From Pseudomonas sp. TCU-HL1 (GTDB lineage: Bacteria > Pseudomonadota > Gammaproteobacteria > Pseudomonadales > Pseudomonadaceae), in contig NZ_CP015992.1 in NCBI RefSeq assembly GCF_001708505.1, positions 1,116,001 to 1,180,000 of the forward strand: a stretch of DNA of 64,000 bases. The letters are read 5' to 3'. The position numbers were made by a program, and so were the translations under genes. Below the pieces are notes generated by a model. It saw only the letters and a program-made list of their open reading frames with translations. It searched no databases and was not told where the DNA came from. Below are positions 32,049 through 41,707 of the stretch, in pieces (the stretch's first letter is position 1; each line of letters begins with the position of its first letter).

Positions 32049-33086
32049 ATGTTCAAGAAACTGCGTGGCATGTTTTCCAGCGATCTGTCGATCGACCTGG
32101 GCACTGCCAATACCCTTATTTACGTGCGCGAGCGCGGTATCGTCCTCAACGAGCCCTCCGTGGTCGCCATCCGTAACCACGGCAACCAGAAGAGCGTGGT
32201 AGCCGTAGGTACCGACGCCAAGCGCATGCTGGGCCGTACTCCAGGCAACATTTCCGCCATCCGCCCGATGAAGGACGGCGTGATCGCCGACTTCAGCGTC
32301 TGCGAGAAGATGCTGCAGTACTTCATCAACAAGGTTCACGAAAACAGCTTCCTGCAGCCGAGCCCGCGCGTCCTGATCTGCGTGCCCTGCAAGTCCACCC
32401 AGGTGGAACGCCGCGCCATCCGTGAATCCGCCCTGGGCGCCGGCGCCCGTGAAGTATTCCTGATCGAAGAGCCCATGGCTGCCGCCATCGGCGCCGGCCT
32501 GCCGGTGGAAGAGGCTCGCGGCTCGATGGTCGTGGACATCGGCGGCGGCACCACTGAAATCGCCCTGATCTCCCTGAACGGCGTGGTCTACGCGGAATCC
32601 GTTCGCGTCGGCGGCGACCGTTTCGACGAATCCATCGTCACCTACGTACGCCGCAACTACGGCAGCCTGATCGGCGAATCCACCGCCGAGCGCATCAAGC
32701 AGGAAATCGGCACCGCCTTCCCGGGTGGTGAAACCCGCGAGATCGACGTTCGCGGCCGCAACCTGGCCGAAGGCGTACCGCGCAGCTTCACCCTGAACTC
32801 CAACGAAGTGCTGGAAGCCCTGCAGGAGTCCCTGGCGACCATCGTCCAGGCCGTGAAGAGCGCCCTGGAACAATCCCCACCGGAGCTGGCCTCCGACATC
32901 GCCGAGCGTGGCCTGGTACTGACCGGCGGTGGTGCACTGCTGCGCGACCTGGACAAACTGCTCGCCCAGGAAACCGGCCTGCCGGTGATCGTCGCCGAAG
33001 ACCCGCTGACCTGTGTCGCTCGCGGTGGCGGCCGTGCCCTGGAGATGATGGACCGTCACGCGATGGATCTGCTCTCCACCGAGTAA
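32049..33086 (+). CDS. mreB: Rod shape-determining protein MreB
   Basis: Bacterial actin that polymerises under the inner membrane and guides lateral wall synthesis. 345 residues, standard length. The N-terminal amphipathic MFKKLRGMFSSD membrane-binding helix is followed by phosphate-1 loop LSIDLGTANTLIYV, the ERRAIRESALGAGAREVFLIEEPMAAAIGAGLP block, phosphate-2 MVVDIGGGTTEIA and LTGGGALLRDLD. First gene of mreBCD. Confidence 0.98.
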   Translation: MFKKLRGMFSSDLSIDLGTANTLIYVRERGIVLNEPSVVAIRNHGNQKSVVAVGTDAKRMLGRTPGNISAIRPMKDGVIADFSVCEKMLQYFINKVHENSFLQPSPRVLICVPCKSTQVERRAIRESALGAGAREVFLIEEPMAAAIGAGLPVEEARGSMVVDIGGGTTEIALISLNGVVYAESVRVGGDRFDESIVTYVRRNYGSLIGESTAERIKQEIGTAFPGGETREIDVRGRNLAEGVPRSFTLNSNEVLEALQESLATIVQAVKSALEQSPPELASDIAERGLVLTGGGALLRDLDKLLAQETGLPVIVAEDPLTCVARGGGRALEMMDRHAMDLLSTE

Positions 33087-33119
33087 GGTTGGAGAGCGTC
33101 GCTGCCATAGGAGCGGGCC

Positions 33120-34184
33120 ATCAAACCGCTATTTACCAAGGGACCTTCGCTCGGCGTACGCCTGTTGGTGTTCGCCGTGCTCTCGGCTGCGCTGATGGTG
33201 GTCGACGCCCGGTTCGACACCCTCAAGCCGATGCGCAGCCAGTTGGGCCTTGTGCTCACGCCTTTCTATTGGCTGGCGGACTTGCCGGTGCGCGTCTGGG
33301 ACGGTGTCAGTGACCAGTTCACCAGCCGCAGCACCCTGATCGCCGAGAACGAGAAGCTCAAGGCCGAAGGGTTGTTGATGCAGCGTCGCCTGCAGAAACT
33401 GGCAACCCTCACCGAGCAGAACGTACGCCTGCGCGAGTTACTCAACTCGTCCGCCCTGGTGGATGAGAAGGTGCTGGTAGGTGAGCTGATCGGCGTCGAT
33501 CCCAACCCCTTCACCCACCGCATCCTGATCGACAAGGGCGAGAAGGATGGTGTGTTCCTCGGTCAGCCGGTGCTCGACGCCCGTGGCCTGATGGGGCAGG
33601 TGGTGGAGGTGATGCCCTATACCGCCCGCGTCCTGCTGCTGACCGACACCACCCACAGCATCCCGGTCCAGGTGAACCGCAATGGCCTGCGCGCTATCGC
33701 CAGCGGTACGGGTAATCCCGAACGCCTTGAGCTGCGCCACGTTGCCGATACCGCCGACATCAAGGAAGGCGACCTGCTGGTCAGCTCTGGCCTTGGCCAG
33801 CGTTTCCCCGCCGGCTACCCGGTGGCCACGGTCAAGGAAGTCATCCACGACTCCGGCCAGCCTTTCGCCATCGTGCGTGCGATTCCCACCGCCGCGTTGA
33901 ACCGCAGCCGCTACATGCTGCTGGTGTTCACGGATACCCGCAGCCCCGAAGAGCGCGCCACCGCCGCGGCCAAGGCCCAGGAAGCGGCCGACCGCGAAGC
34001 TGCGGCACAGCCTGCGTCAGGGGACGCGCCCGCTCCGGCCGGCCAGGCAGCGCCCGCAGCTCCAGGCGTCCCGGCGGCTCCCGATGCTGCAGCCCCGGCT
34101 TCGGTGCCTGCAGCACCTGCCGCGCCTGTCCAGGCCGCGCCCAGCAAACCGCCCGCGGCGCAGAATACCCAGGAGAGTCACTGA
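33120..34184 (+). CDS. mreC: Rod shape-determining protein MreC
   Basis: Inner-membrane protein that links MreB to the wall synthases. The frame reads IKPLFTKGPSLGVRLLVFAV, then a transmembrane helix, a coiled coil (about residues 65-105, NEKLKAEGLLMQRRLQKLATLTEQN) and the MreC beta domains (VDPNPFTHRILIDKGEKDGVFLGQPV, LGQRFPAGYPVATV). The tail of about 70 residues is unusually rich in Ala and Pro. An in-frame stop at 33108 limits the N-terminus, and the first ATG/GTG/TTG is TTG at 33165, which would cut into the helix. The ATC at 33120 has AGGAG six bases upstream and gives the family N-terminus, so it is taken as the likely start; the safe minimal CDS is 33165-34184. Confidence 0.85.
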   Translation: MKPLFTKGPSLGVRLLVFAVLSAALMVVDARFDTLKPMRSQLGLVLTPFYWLADLPVRVWDGVSDQFTSRSTLIAENEKLKAEGLLMQRRLQKLATLTEQNVRLRELLNSSALVDEKVLVGELIGVDPNPFTHRILIDKGEKDGVFLGQPVLDARGLMGQVVEVMPYTARVLLLTDTTHSIPVQVNRNGLRAIASGTGNPERLELRHVADTADIKEGDLLVSSGLGQRFPAGYPVATVKEVIHDSGQPFAIVRAIPTAALNRSRYMLLVFTDTRSPEERATAAAKAQEAADREAAAQPASGDAPAPAGQAAPAAPGVPAAPDAAAPASVPAAPAAPVQAAPSKPPAAQNTQESH

Positions 34185-34672
34185 TGGTTGGCCAGCGCTC
34201 CAACAATGGCTGGGTCATCTGGTTCAGCCTGATCCTGGCCCTGATCCTCAGTGTCGGGCCGGTACCCAGTTTCATGGAGATCGGCAGGCCGCTCTGGCTG
34301 GCGCTGTTCCTCACCTACTGGACCCTCGCCCTGCCGCATCGGGTGGGCATGACCACTGCGTGGGTGCTGGGCCTGGCGGAGGACGTGCTCTATGGCACCC
34401 TGCTCGGGCAGAACGCCCTGATCCTCGCCCTGATCACCTTCCTGGTGCTGACCCTGCACCAGCGCTTGCGGATGTTCCCCATGTGGCAGCAGTGCCTCGT
34501 GCTGCTCGTGGTATTCGGTCTGGCCCAGTTGGTGCAGCTGTGGCTCAATGCCCTCACCGGTAATCGTCCCCCGACCCTGGTCTTCCTGCTGCCAGCGCTG
34601 GTCAGCGCGCTGCTCTGGCCCTGGGTATACGCCGCCCTTCGCGGCACGAGTCGCCGCCTCAACGTCAACTGA
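34184..34672 (+). CDS. mreD: Rod shape-determining protein MreD
   Basis: 162 residues, about five membrane helices, including GWVIWFSLILALILSVGPVP at the start. PHRVGMTTAWVLGLAEDVLYGTLLGQNAL is the family signature. The ATG shares one base with the mreC stop (TGATG). Completes the elongation complex. Confidence 0.93.
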   Translation: MVGQRSNNGWVIWFSLILALILSVGPVPSFMEIGRPLWLALFLTYWTLALPHRVGMTTAWVLGLAEDVLYGTLLGQNALILALITFLVLTLHQRLRMFPMWQQCLVLLVVFGLAQLVQLWLNALTGNRPPTLVFLLPALVSALLWPWVYAALRGTSRRLNVN

Positions 34673-34723
34673 TCGGCTTGCGGCCATGTCGCAAGCCTCT
34701 GTCTTCGACAGGGAGAAGTCCGC

Positions 34724-35314
34724 ATGGCCACGCTGTACCTGGCTTCGGGGTCGCCGCGCCGGCGCGAATTGCTGGCGCAGATCGGCGTCCCCCATATCAC
34801 CCTGAGTGCCTCCATCGACGAAACGGCATTGCCTGACGAGGCCGCGTACGCCTACGTCGAACGACTTGCCCGCGAGAAAGCCTTGGCCGGGCTGTCCACC
34901 CTTGCCGAGCCCGGCGATGCCTGTGTCCTGGGCGCCGATACGGCGGTGGTGCTGGATGGCCGTATCCTCGGCAAGCCGGACGGCCGCGATGACGCGCTGG
35001 CTACCCTGGCGCTGCTCTCCGACCGTGAACATGACGTGCTTACCGCCATTGCCCTGGCCGATGTGTCACGCTGCGAGGTGCGAGTGGTCGCCAGTCGCGT
35101 GCGTTTCCGCCCGATCTCCCGCGCCGAGCTGGAAGCCTACTGGGCCAGCGGCGAGCCCGCCGACAAGGCTGGGAGCTACGCTATCCAGGGGTTGGGCGCG
35201 GTATTCGTCAGTCGTGTAGAAGGCAGTTATTCAGCGGTAGTGGGATTGCCGCTGCTGGAAACGGCGGAAGTGCTCGCCGGGTTCGGCATTCCTTGTTGGC
35301 AGCACCTGGGATAG
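34724..35314 (+). CDS. maf: Maf-family nucleoside triphosphate pyrophosphatase (YhdE type)
   Basis: 196 residues. The start LYLASGSPRRRELLAQIG is the Maf triphosphate loop. GADTAVVLDGRILGKPDGRDDA and the GEPADKAGSYAIQGLGAVFVSRVEGSYSAVVGLPL block place it with the dTTP/UTP pyrophosphatase subgroup. It removes pyrophosphate from non-canonical or excess pyrimidine nucleotides. The gene is conserved between mreBCD and rng. Confidence 0.93.
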   Translation: MATLYLASGSPRRRELLAQIGVPHITLSASIDETALPDEAAYAYVERLAREKALAGLSTLAEPGDACVLGADTAVVLDGRILGKPDGRDDALATLALLSDREHDVLTAIALADVSRCEVRVVASRVRFRPISRAELEAYWASGEPADKAGSYAIQGLGAVFVSRVEGSYSAVVGLPLLETAEVLAGFGIPCWQHLG

Positions 35315-35323
35315 GTCAACGGC

Positions 35324-36781
35324 ATGAGCGAAGAGATTCTGATCAATATCACGCCGATGGAATCGCGCGTGGCGGTGGTGGAGAACGGTGTGCTGCAGGA
35401 GGTGCATGTCGAGCGCACCCTGCGTCGCGGCATCGTCGGCAACATCTACAAGGGTAAGGTCGTGCGGGTGCTTCCGGGGATGCAGGCGGCGTTCGTCGAC
35501 ATCGGCCTTGACCGTGCAGCATTCATTCATGCCTCGGAGATCAGCACCCGCGAAGGCAGTGCGGTGGAGAGCATCAGCGCCCTGGTGCATGAAGGCCAGA
35601 GCCTGGTGGTGCAGGTCACCAAGGACCCCATCGGAAGCAAGGGCGCGCGCCTGACCACCCAGTTGTCGATTCCCTCGCGTTATCTGGTGTACATGCCGCG
35701 CACCAGCCATGTGGGCATTTCCCTGAAGATCGAGGACGAGGCCGAGCGCGAGCGCCTCAAGCAGGTGGTCGCCGACTGCATTGCCGCCGAGGGCATCGAG
35801 GAAGCCGGCGGTTTCATCCTGCGTACGGCCGCCGACGGCGCCCGCACCGATGAAATCCTGGCCGACATCCGCTACCTGCGCCGCCTCTGGGAGCAGATTT
35901 CCGCGCAGATGCAGACCGCTCCTGCGCCCTCGGTGATTTACGAGGACCTCAGCCTGGCACTGCGCACGCTGCGCGACCTGGTCAACCCGCGTATCGAGAA
36001 GATCCGCATCGATTCCCGCGAAACCTTCCAGAAGGTTACCCAGTTCGTCGACGAACTGATGCCTGAAGTTGCCGATCGCCTGGAGCACTACCCCGGCGAG
36101 CGGCCGATCTTCGACCTGTATGGCGTCGAAGACGAGATCCAGAAGGCCCTGGAGCGCAAGGTGCTGCTGAAGTCCGGCGGCTACCTGATCATCGACCCCA
36201 CCGAGGCGATGACCACCATCGATGTGAACACCGGCGCCTTCGTCGGCCATCGAACCCTTGAAGAAACCATCTTCAAGACCAACCTCGAAGCCGCCACCGC
36301 CATCGCCCGCCAGCTGCGCCTGCGCAACCTGGGGGGGATCATCATCATCGACTTCATCGACATGGAAGATGAAGAGCACCAGCGGCAGGTGCTGCGGACC
36401 CTGGAGAAGCAGCTGGAGCGCGACCACGCCAAGACCAACATCATCGGCATCACCGAGCTCGGTCTGGTGCAGATGACCCGCAAGCGGACCCGTGAAAGCC
36501 TGATCCAGGTGCTCTGCGAACCCTGCGTCAGTTGCCAGGGACGTGGCCTGCTGAAGACTGCAGAAACCATCTGCTACGAAATCTTCCGGGAGATCCTGCG
36601 CGAGGCCCGCGCCTATCAGGCGGAAGGCTACCTGGTGCTTGCCAACCAGAAAGTCGTGGACCGCCTGCTGGACGAAGAGTCGGGGAACGTCGCTGATCTG
36701 GAAGCCTTCATCGGGCGTCCGATCAAGTTCCAGGTGGAAACCATGTACTCCCAGGAACAGTACGATGTGGTCCTGCTCTGA
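35324..36781 (+). CDS. rng: Ribonuclease G
   Basis: Endoribonuclease that matures the 5' end of 16S rRNA and degrades some mRNAs. 485 residues. An S1 domain occupies about residues 40-120 (IVGNIYKGKVVRVLPGMQAAFVDIGLDRAAFIHASEI). The RNase E/G core carries the metal-binding aspartates in TIDVNTGAFVG and GGIIIIDFIDM. CEPCVSCQGRG after it supplies the zinc-link-like CxxC cysteines. It lacks the long C-terminal scaffold of RNase E. Confidence 0.95.
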   Translation: MSEEILINITPMESRVAVVENGVLQEVHVERTLRRGIVGNIYKGKVVRVLPGMQAAFVDIGLDRAAFIHASEISTREGSAVESISALVHEGQSLVVQVTKDPIGSKGARLTTQLSIPSRYLVYMPRTSHVGISLKIEDEAERERLKQVVADCIAAEGIEEAGGFILRTAADGARTDEILADIRYLRRLWEQISAQMQTAPAPSVIYEDLSLALRTLRDLVNPRIEKIRIDSRETFQKVTQFVDELMPEVADRLEHYPGERPIFDLYGVEDEIQKALERKVLLKSGGYLIIDPTEAMTTIDVNTGAFVGHRTLEETIFKTNLEAATAIARQLRLRNLGGIIIIDFIDMEDEEHQRQVLRTLEKQLERDHAKTNIIGITELGLVQMTRKRTRESLIQVLCEPCVSCQGRGLLKTAETICYEIFREILREARAYQAEGYLVLANQKVVDRLLDEESGNVADLEAFIGRPIKFQVETMYSQEQYDVVLL

Positions 36782-36794
36782 GGCGCTGAGCTGA

Positions 36795-39700
36795 GTGGAA
36801 GCCTTCGTCCGTGGGGTGATGCGTTTCCTGCGCGGGTTGCTGGGCCTCTGTGCCCTGTTCCTGGTGCTGGCCGCACTCTACGTCAGCCTGGGTCGCGAGC
36901 TGGTGCCCCTGGTGGCGGAATACCGCGCCGAAGTCGAAGCCAAAGCGTCCGGCGCACTGGGCCGACCGCTGAAGATTGGCAGCCTGGAAGGCCGCTGGCG
37001 GGGCTTCGAGCCGCTGCTGATCGCCCATGACGTGCTTGTGGGCGAGGGTGAAAGCGCCCTGCGCCTGGATCAGATCCGCCTGGTGCCTGATGTCCTCGGC
37101 AGCCTGCTGGAGCGACAACCGCGCATCGCACGGCTGGAGCTGGATGGCCTGCAGCTTGGCTTGAGCCAGGACGAGGCGGGTAAATGGCAGCTGGAAGGCT
37201 TCGCGTCCAATGGCGAGAAGCCGTTGCCCGGTCCCCGCCAGGTGCGCGACCTGTTGCTGCGCATCGGCCATGTGTCGGTACTGAACAGCCAGCTCACCCT
37301 TGAGCCCCAAGGGCAGGCGCCCACCAGTCTCACCTACGTCAGCCTCAGTCTGCGGGCCAGCGGTAGCCGCCAGCGTCTCGACGGCCGCCTGACCCTGCCC
37401 GATGGGCAACCGATGGCGTTGCGCGTGCGTACCCGCCTGAATGCCGATGCCTGGCTGCAGAGCGACGCCGAACTGTACCTCAGCCTGCCGCAGACCGACT
37501 GGGCGCGCTGGTTGCCCGCCAGCCTGACGCGTGACTGGCACATCCAGCGCCTACAGGCCGGCGGCGAAGCCTGGGGCGATTGGGAGAAGGGTGGGCTGCA
37601 GCGTGTCGTGGTCAGGATGCATGTACCCGAGGCACGTGGCGCGTATGCCGAGCGCAAGCCGGTGACCCTGAGCAACCTCGGGCTGAATGCCTACTTCACA
37701 CGCAACGAGCAGGGTTTTCAGGTTCTTGTGGATTCCCTGGCCGCGAACATCGGCAAGGAACGTTGGGGGGAAGCCCATATTCGGCTCGACCACCAATCCG
37801 GCGAGCAGCCTGAGTGGCAGTTGAGTGCCGACCGCCTGGACGTGGCGCCCTTGCTGCCAGTGGTAGACGCGCTCGTGCCGTTGCCCGAGCAGGTTGCCGC
37901 GGCCGTGTCCGGCCTCAAACCGCGTGGCGCCCTGCGCAACCTGAGCCTGCATTACCGGCCTCAGCAGGAAGGCTCCGCCCGCCTGGCATTCAGCAGCAAC
38001 CTGGACGGTGTCGGCTTCAGCGCCTATCACGGGGCTCCCGCCGTAGAGAACGTCAGCGGCAGCCTGGCAGGCGACCTGGGCCAGGGTGAGTTGCGCCTGG
38101 ATTCGAATGACTTCGCCCTGCACCTCGATCATCTCTTTCCCAAGCCTTGGCATTACCGCAAAGCAGGTGCCCGGCTGACCTGGAGCCTCGACGAAACCGC
38201 CTTTACCCTGGCCAGCCCCTACATGCGTCTGGAGGGCGAGGAAGGCAGCATCGCGGGCGACATGTTGATCCGCCTGATGCGCGACCCCAAGGCTGAGGAT
38301 TACATGGATCTGCGCGTCGGTCTGTGGAGCGGCGATGCTCGCTACACCGAGAAATACCTGCCCACCCTGTCGCCGGGGCTCAGCCCCGCCCTGGCCAAGT
38401 GGCTGAAGGAAGCCATCAAGGGTGGAGCGGTGGATGAGGGCTTCTTCCAGTACCAGGGCTCCCTGGCCCAAGGTGCCGACCCGGCGGCGCGCTCCCTCAG
38501 CCTGTTCTTCAAGGTGCGTGACGCCGAGCTTGCCTTCCAGCCGGGCTGGCCGGAGCTGCGTGAGGCTCGTGGCAATGTGTTCATCGAAGACACCGGCGTA
38601 AGAGTCAATGTGCCGGCCGGGCGCATCCTCGACACGCGCGTGAGCGACGCTGAAGCAGAAGTGCCGCATGTGCAGCCGGGCGAGGTTCCGCGCCTGCAGC
38701 TGGACGCCAGGCTGGACAGCAGTTTTACCGACGGCCTGAAGGTCCTCCAGGAAGCGCCGATGGGCACTGCGCAGATCTTTGCCGGCTGGCAGGGGCAGGG
38801 TCCCCTGGACGGCAGCCTGAAGTTGGATATTCCGCTGGAGAAAGGCCATGCGCCCCACGTAGTGGTGGACCTCGCCACCACTGGCGCGCAGCTGAAGATT
38901 GCGCGTCCGGAGCTGGCTTTCACCCAGCTCAAGGGGGCCTTCCGCTATGACACCGCCAAGGGTCTGAGTGCCCAGGACATCCGTGGCCAGGCCTTTGGTC
39001 GTGAGGTGCGGGCCAAGGCCCAGGCAGAGGGCAGTGACGGCAAGGCCCGGTCGCGCATTCTTGCCAGCGGTAGCATCGCCCTGAAGGACCTCGCCGGCTG
39101 GCTTGGCGTCACCCAGCCGCTGCCGGCCTCCGGGCTGCTGCCTTACAACCTGAACTTGAGTCTGGATGGCAAAGACAGCCAATTGCGAGTCGATTCGAAC
39201 CTCAAGGGCCTTGCGATCGATCTGCCGGCGCCATTCGGCAAGGCGGCCGACGAGACCCGCGACGCCCGCTGGCGCATGACCCTGGAAGGCGACGAGCGGC
39301 GGTACTGGCTGGACTACGGCGGCGTCGCCAGCCTGGCCCTGGCCGCGCCCGTGGGCAAGCTGGACCAGGCCCGTGGCGACCTGGTGCTCGGCGGCGGCGC
39401 GGCGGCCTTGCCGGGGAACCAGGGGCTGCGCATTCGCGGACGCCTCGAAGAACTGGAAACCGCCCAGTGGATGGCCCTGGCCAAGCAGTACGTGCCCAAG
39501 GAAGGCGCCGAAAAGGCCCGCATGTTGCGCAGCGCCAATCTGGAGATCGGCCGGTTCAAAGGCTTTGGCATGACCCTGGAGAGCCTCAAGGCCAACCTGG
39601 AGCGCTCCGCCAGCGGCTGGAGTCTCGGTCTGGACAGCTCCGTGATGCAGGGGACCGTCGTGGTGGCGGACGCCAAGGACGTTCCCATCTCCATTCACAT

Positions 39701-40613
39701 GAAAGAGATTCGCCTACCCAAGCCGCCCGAGAATGAGGCCGAGGCTGACGCCAAGCCGGACCCGCTGGCCGGTGTCGACCCGCGCCAGGTGCCGGCGCTG
39801 GACGTGCGCATCGACCAGGTGGTGTTGGGCGACTCTCCGCTGGGCGGCTGGTCCTTCAAGGCCCGTCCCAACGCCAAGGGGCTGGGCTTCAACGAGCTGG
39901 ATCTGGACCTTCGGGGTTTGAAGGTCAGCGGCTCGGCGGGATGGGAAGGCACGGCCGAGAGCAGTGCCTCCTGGTACAAGGGACGTCTGGAGGGCAGGAA
40001 CCTCGCGGATGTGCTCAAGGCGTGGAACTTTGCACCCTCGGCCACCAGCGAACGCTTCCGACTGGAGGCCGACGGGCGATGGCCGGGCTCGCCTGCCTGG
40101 GTCAGCCTGAAACGTTACTCCGGCTCGCTGGACGCTAGCCTGCGCAATGGCCAGTTCGTCGAGGTGGAGGGCGGGGCCCAGGCGCTGCGGGTCTTCGGAC
40201 TGCTCAACTTCAACTCCATTGGCCGCCGGCTGCGACTGGACTTTTCCGACTTGCTCGGCAAGGGGCTGGCCTATGACCGGGTCAAGGGGCTGCTGGTAGG
40301 CAGCGAGGGGCGTTTCGTCACCCGCGAGCCCATCACCCTGGAAGGGCCGTCGAGTGGAGTGGAACTGGATGGGACGCTAGACCTGGCGGCCGACCGGATC
40401 GATGCCAAGCTGCTGGTGACCCTGCCCGTCACCAATAACCTGCCGCTGGCGGCGTTGATCGTCGGGGCACCCGCCATCGGCGGCGCACTGTTCGTGGTGG
40501 ACAAGCTGCTGGGCGACAAGGTGGCGCGCTTTGCCAGTGTGCAGTACAGGGTTGAGGGTTCGTGGAAGAACCCCAAGATCACGTTCGACAAGCCTTTTGA
40601 AAAGCCTCATTGA
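36795..40613 (+). CDS. yhdP: YhdP family AsmA-like envelope protein
   Basis: 1272 residues. One N-terminal membrane helix (FLRGLLGLCALFLVLAALYV) anchors a very long periplasmic region of repeated beta-strands, as in AsmA/TamB/YhdP proteins. These form bridge-like grooves that move phospholipids to the outer membrane. The C-terminal AsmA-like block is visible around GSLDASLRNGQFVEVEGGAQALRVFGLLNFNSIGRRLRLDFSDL and ends KNPKITFDKPF. The GTG at 36795 is used; the ATG at 36819 (MRFLRGLL) is an equally good alternative. It follows rng with only 13 bases between them. Confidence 0.92.
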   Translation: MEAFVRGVMRFLRGLLGLCALFLVLAALYVSLGRELVPLVAEYRAEVEAKASGALGRPLKIGSLEGRWRGFEPLLIAHDVLVGEGESALRLDQIRLVPDVLGSLLERQPRIARLELDGLQLGLSQDEAGKWQLEGFASNGEKPLPGPRQVRDLLLRIGHVSVLNSQLTLEPQGQAPTSLTYVSLSLRASGSRQRLDGRLTLPDGQPMALRVRTRLNADAWLQSDAELYLSLPQTDWARWLPASLTRDWHIQRLQAGGEAWGDWEKGGLQRVVVRMHVPEARGAYAERKPVTLSNLGLNAYFTRNEQGFQVLVDSLAANIGKERWGEAHIRLDHQSGEQPEWQLSADRLDVAPLLPVVDALVPLPEQVAAAVSGLKPRGALRNLSLHYRPQQEGSARLAFSSNLDGVGFSAYHGAPAVENVSGSLAGDLGQGELRLDSNDFALHLDHLFPKPWHYRKAGARLTWSLDETAFTLASPYMRLEGEEGSIAGDMLIRLMRDPKAEDYMDLRVGLWSGDARYTEKYLPTLSPGLSPALAKWLKEAIKGGAVDEGFFQYQGSLAQGADPAARSLSLFFKVRDAELAFQPGWPELREARGNVFIEDTGVRVNVPAGRILDTRVSDAEAEVPHVQPGEVPRLQLDARLDSSFTDGLKVLQEAPMGTAQIFAGWQGQGPLDGSLKLDIPLEKGHAPHVVVDLATTGAQLKIARPELAFTQLKGAFRYDTAKGLSAQDIRGQAFGREVRAKAQAEGSDGKARSRILASGSIALKDLAGWLGVTQPLPASGLLPYNLNLSLDGKDSQLRVDSNLKGLAIDLPAPFGKAADETRDARWRMTLEGDERRYWLDYGGVASLALAAPVGKLDQARGDLVLGGGAAALPGNQGLRIRGRLEELETAQWMALAKQYVPKEGAEKARMLRSANLEIGRFKGFGMTLESLKANLERSASGWSLGLDSSVMQGTVVVADAKDVPISIHMKEIRLPKPPENEAEADAKPDPLAGVDPRQVPALDVRIDQVVLGDSPLGGWSFKARPNAKGLGFNELDLDLRGLKVSGSAGWEGTAESSASWYKGRLEGRNLADVLKAWNFAPSATSERFRLEADGRWPGSPAWVSLKRYSGSLDASLRNGQFVEVEGGAQALRVFGLLNFNSIGRRLRLDFSDLLGKGLAYDRVKGLLVGSEGRFVTREPITLEGPSSGVELDGTLDLAADRIDAKLLVTLPVTNNLPLAALIVGAPAIGGALFVVDKLLGDKVARFASVQYRVEGSWKNPKITFDKPFEKPH

Positions 40614-40653
40614 AGCGTAATCAAAAGGTGATTGTCCGAGGCATCTCTCTGTC

Positions 40654-40710
40654 GTAGGAGCGAGCTCTGCTCGCGAACCCGCCTCCTTCGCGAGCAGAGC
40701 TCGCTCCTAC
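40654..40710 (+). repeat. 24-bp perfect inverted repeat (GTAGGAGCGAGC family)
   Basis: Arms at 40654-40677 and 40687-40710 are perfect complements (outer part GTAGGAGCGAGCTCTGC) with a 9-base loop. The related end sequence TAGGAGCGA/TCGCTCCTA is typical of abundant Pseudomonas intergenic repeats. Here it sits after yhdP and may act as its terminator, though no T-tract follows. The rest of the 239-base gap shows no gene. Confidence 0.8.
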
Positions 40711-40852
40711 AGGCTCTTCAGCGACTCCGAAGGCCGGTCACGCCTCTCCTCATATGCGTTACCGCCACCACCTGAATGAACAGCATTACTCATTGAAGCG
40801 GGCTTTCGCAGCTTGGGTTAGCATGCCTTTCATGCTTTGAGCGGAGATCCCG

Positions 40853-41707
40853 ATGTCCCTTGCCGTGATTCAGATGGTCAGCCAGGACGATGTCCTGGCC
40901 AACCTTGCCAGTGCCCGACGCCTGCTGGAACGGGCGGCCGAAGGTGGTGCCCGCCTGGCGGTTCTGCCGGAGAACTTCGCCGCCATCGGTCGACGCGACC
41001 TGGCGGACCTGGGCCGTGCCGAAGCGCAAGGGCAGGGTCCGATCCTGCCGTGGCTGAGCCAGGCGGCGCGAGACCTCAAGCTGTGGATCGTCGCCGGCAC
41101 CTTGCCGCTGCCGCCTGACGGCCGACCGGGCGACAAGCCCAACGCCTGCTCCCTGCTGATCGACGAGCAGGGCGAGCGCGTCGCACGCTACGACAAGATT
41201 CACCTGTTCGATGTGGACGTCACCGACAACCGCGGCCGTTACCGCGAGTCGGACGATTACGCCCATGGTGCCCAGGTGGTGGTTGCTGACACGCCGGTGG
41301 GGCGCATTGGCCTGACGGTCTGTTACGACCTGCGTTTCCCCGAGTTGTATGGCGCCCTGCGAGAAGCCGGCGCCGACCTGATCAGCGCCCCCTCGGCTTT
41401 CACCGCCGTGACTGGGGCCGCCCACTGGCAGGTGCTGGTACGCGCCCGTGCCATCGAAACCCAGTGCTACCTGCTGGCGGCGGGGCAGGGGGGCATGCAC
41501 CCTGGGCAGCGCGAGACCTTTGGCCATTCGACCATCGTCGACCCCTGGGGGCGTGTACTGGCAGAGCAGGCACAGGGCGAAGCCGTGCTGCTGGCCCACC
41601 GTGATGCCGAAGAGCAGTTGGCCATTCGTCAGCGCATGCCTGTTAGTACCCACAAAAGATTCATGACGCCGGCCACTCCCGGGCCGGCGCGTACGGAGAA
41701 GTTATGA
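40853..41707 (+). CDS. Carbon-nitrogen hydrolase (nitrilase superfamily), Nit1-type amidase
   Basis: 284 residues. The catalytic Glu-Lys-Cys triad is E40 (VLPENFAAIG), K115 (YDKIHLFDVDV) and C157 (GLTVCYDLRFPELYG). The motif context DKIHLFDVDV and CYDLRFPELY is typical of the Nit1/YbeM branch, whose members remove deaminated glutathione. Substrate is inferred from subfamily only. The stop overlaps the start of tldD by four bases, so the two are probably translated together. Confidence 0.88.
   Translation: MSLAVIQMVSQDDVLANLASARRLLERAAEGGARLAVLPENFAAIGRRDLADLGRAEAQGQGPILPWLSQAARDLKLWIVAGTLPLPPDGRPGDKPNACSLLIDEQGERVARYDKIHLFDVDVTDNRGRYRESDDYAHGAQVVVADTPVGRIGLTVCYDLRFPELYGALREAGADLISAPSAFTAVTGAAHWQVLVRARAIETQCYLLAAGQGGMHPGQRETFGHSTIVDPWGRVLAEQAQGEAVLLAHRDAEEQLAIRQRMPVSTHKRFMTPATPGPARTEKL

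Noticed and set aside
37551..39698. 715-codon frame opposite yhdP
   Set aside because: Shadow of a coding gene; low-complexity composition and no start context.
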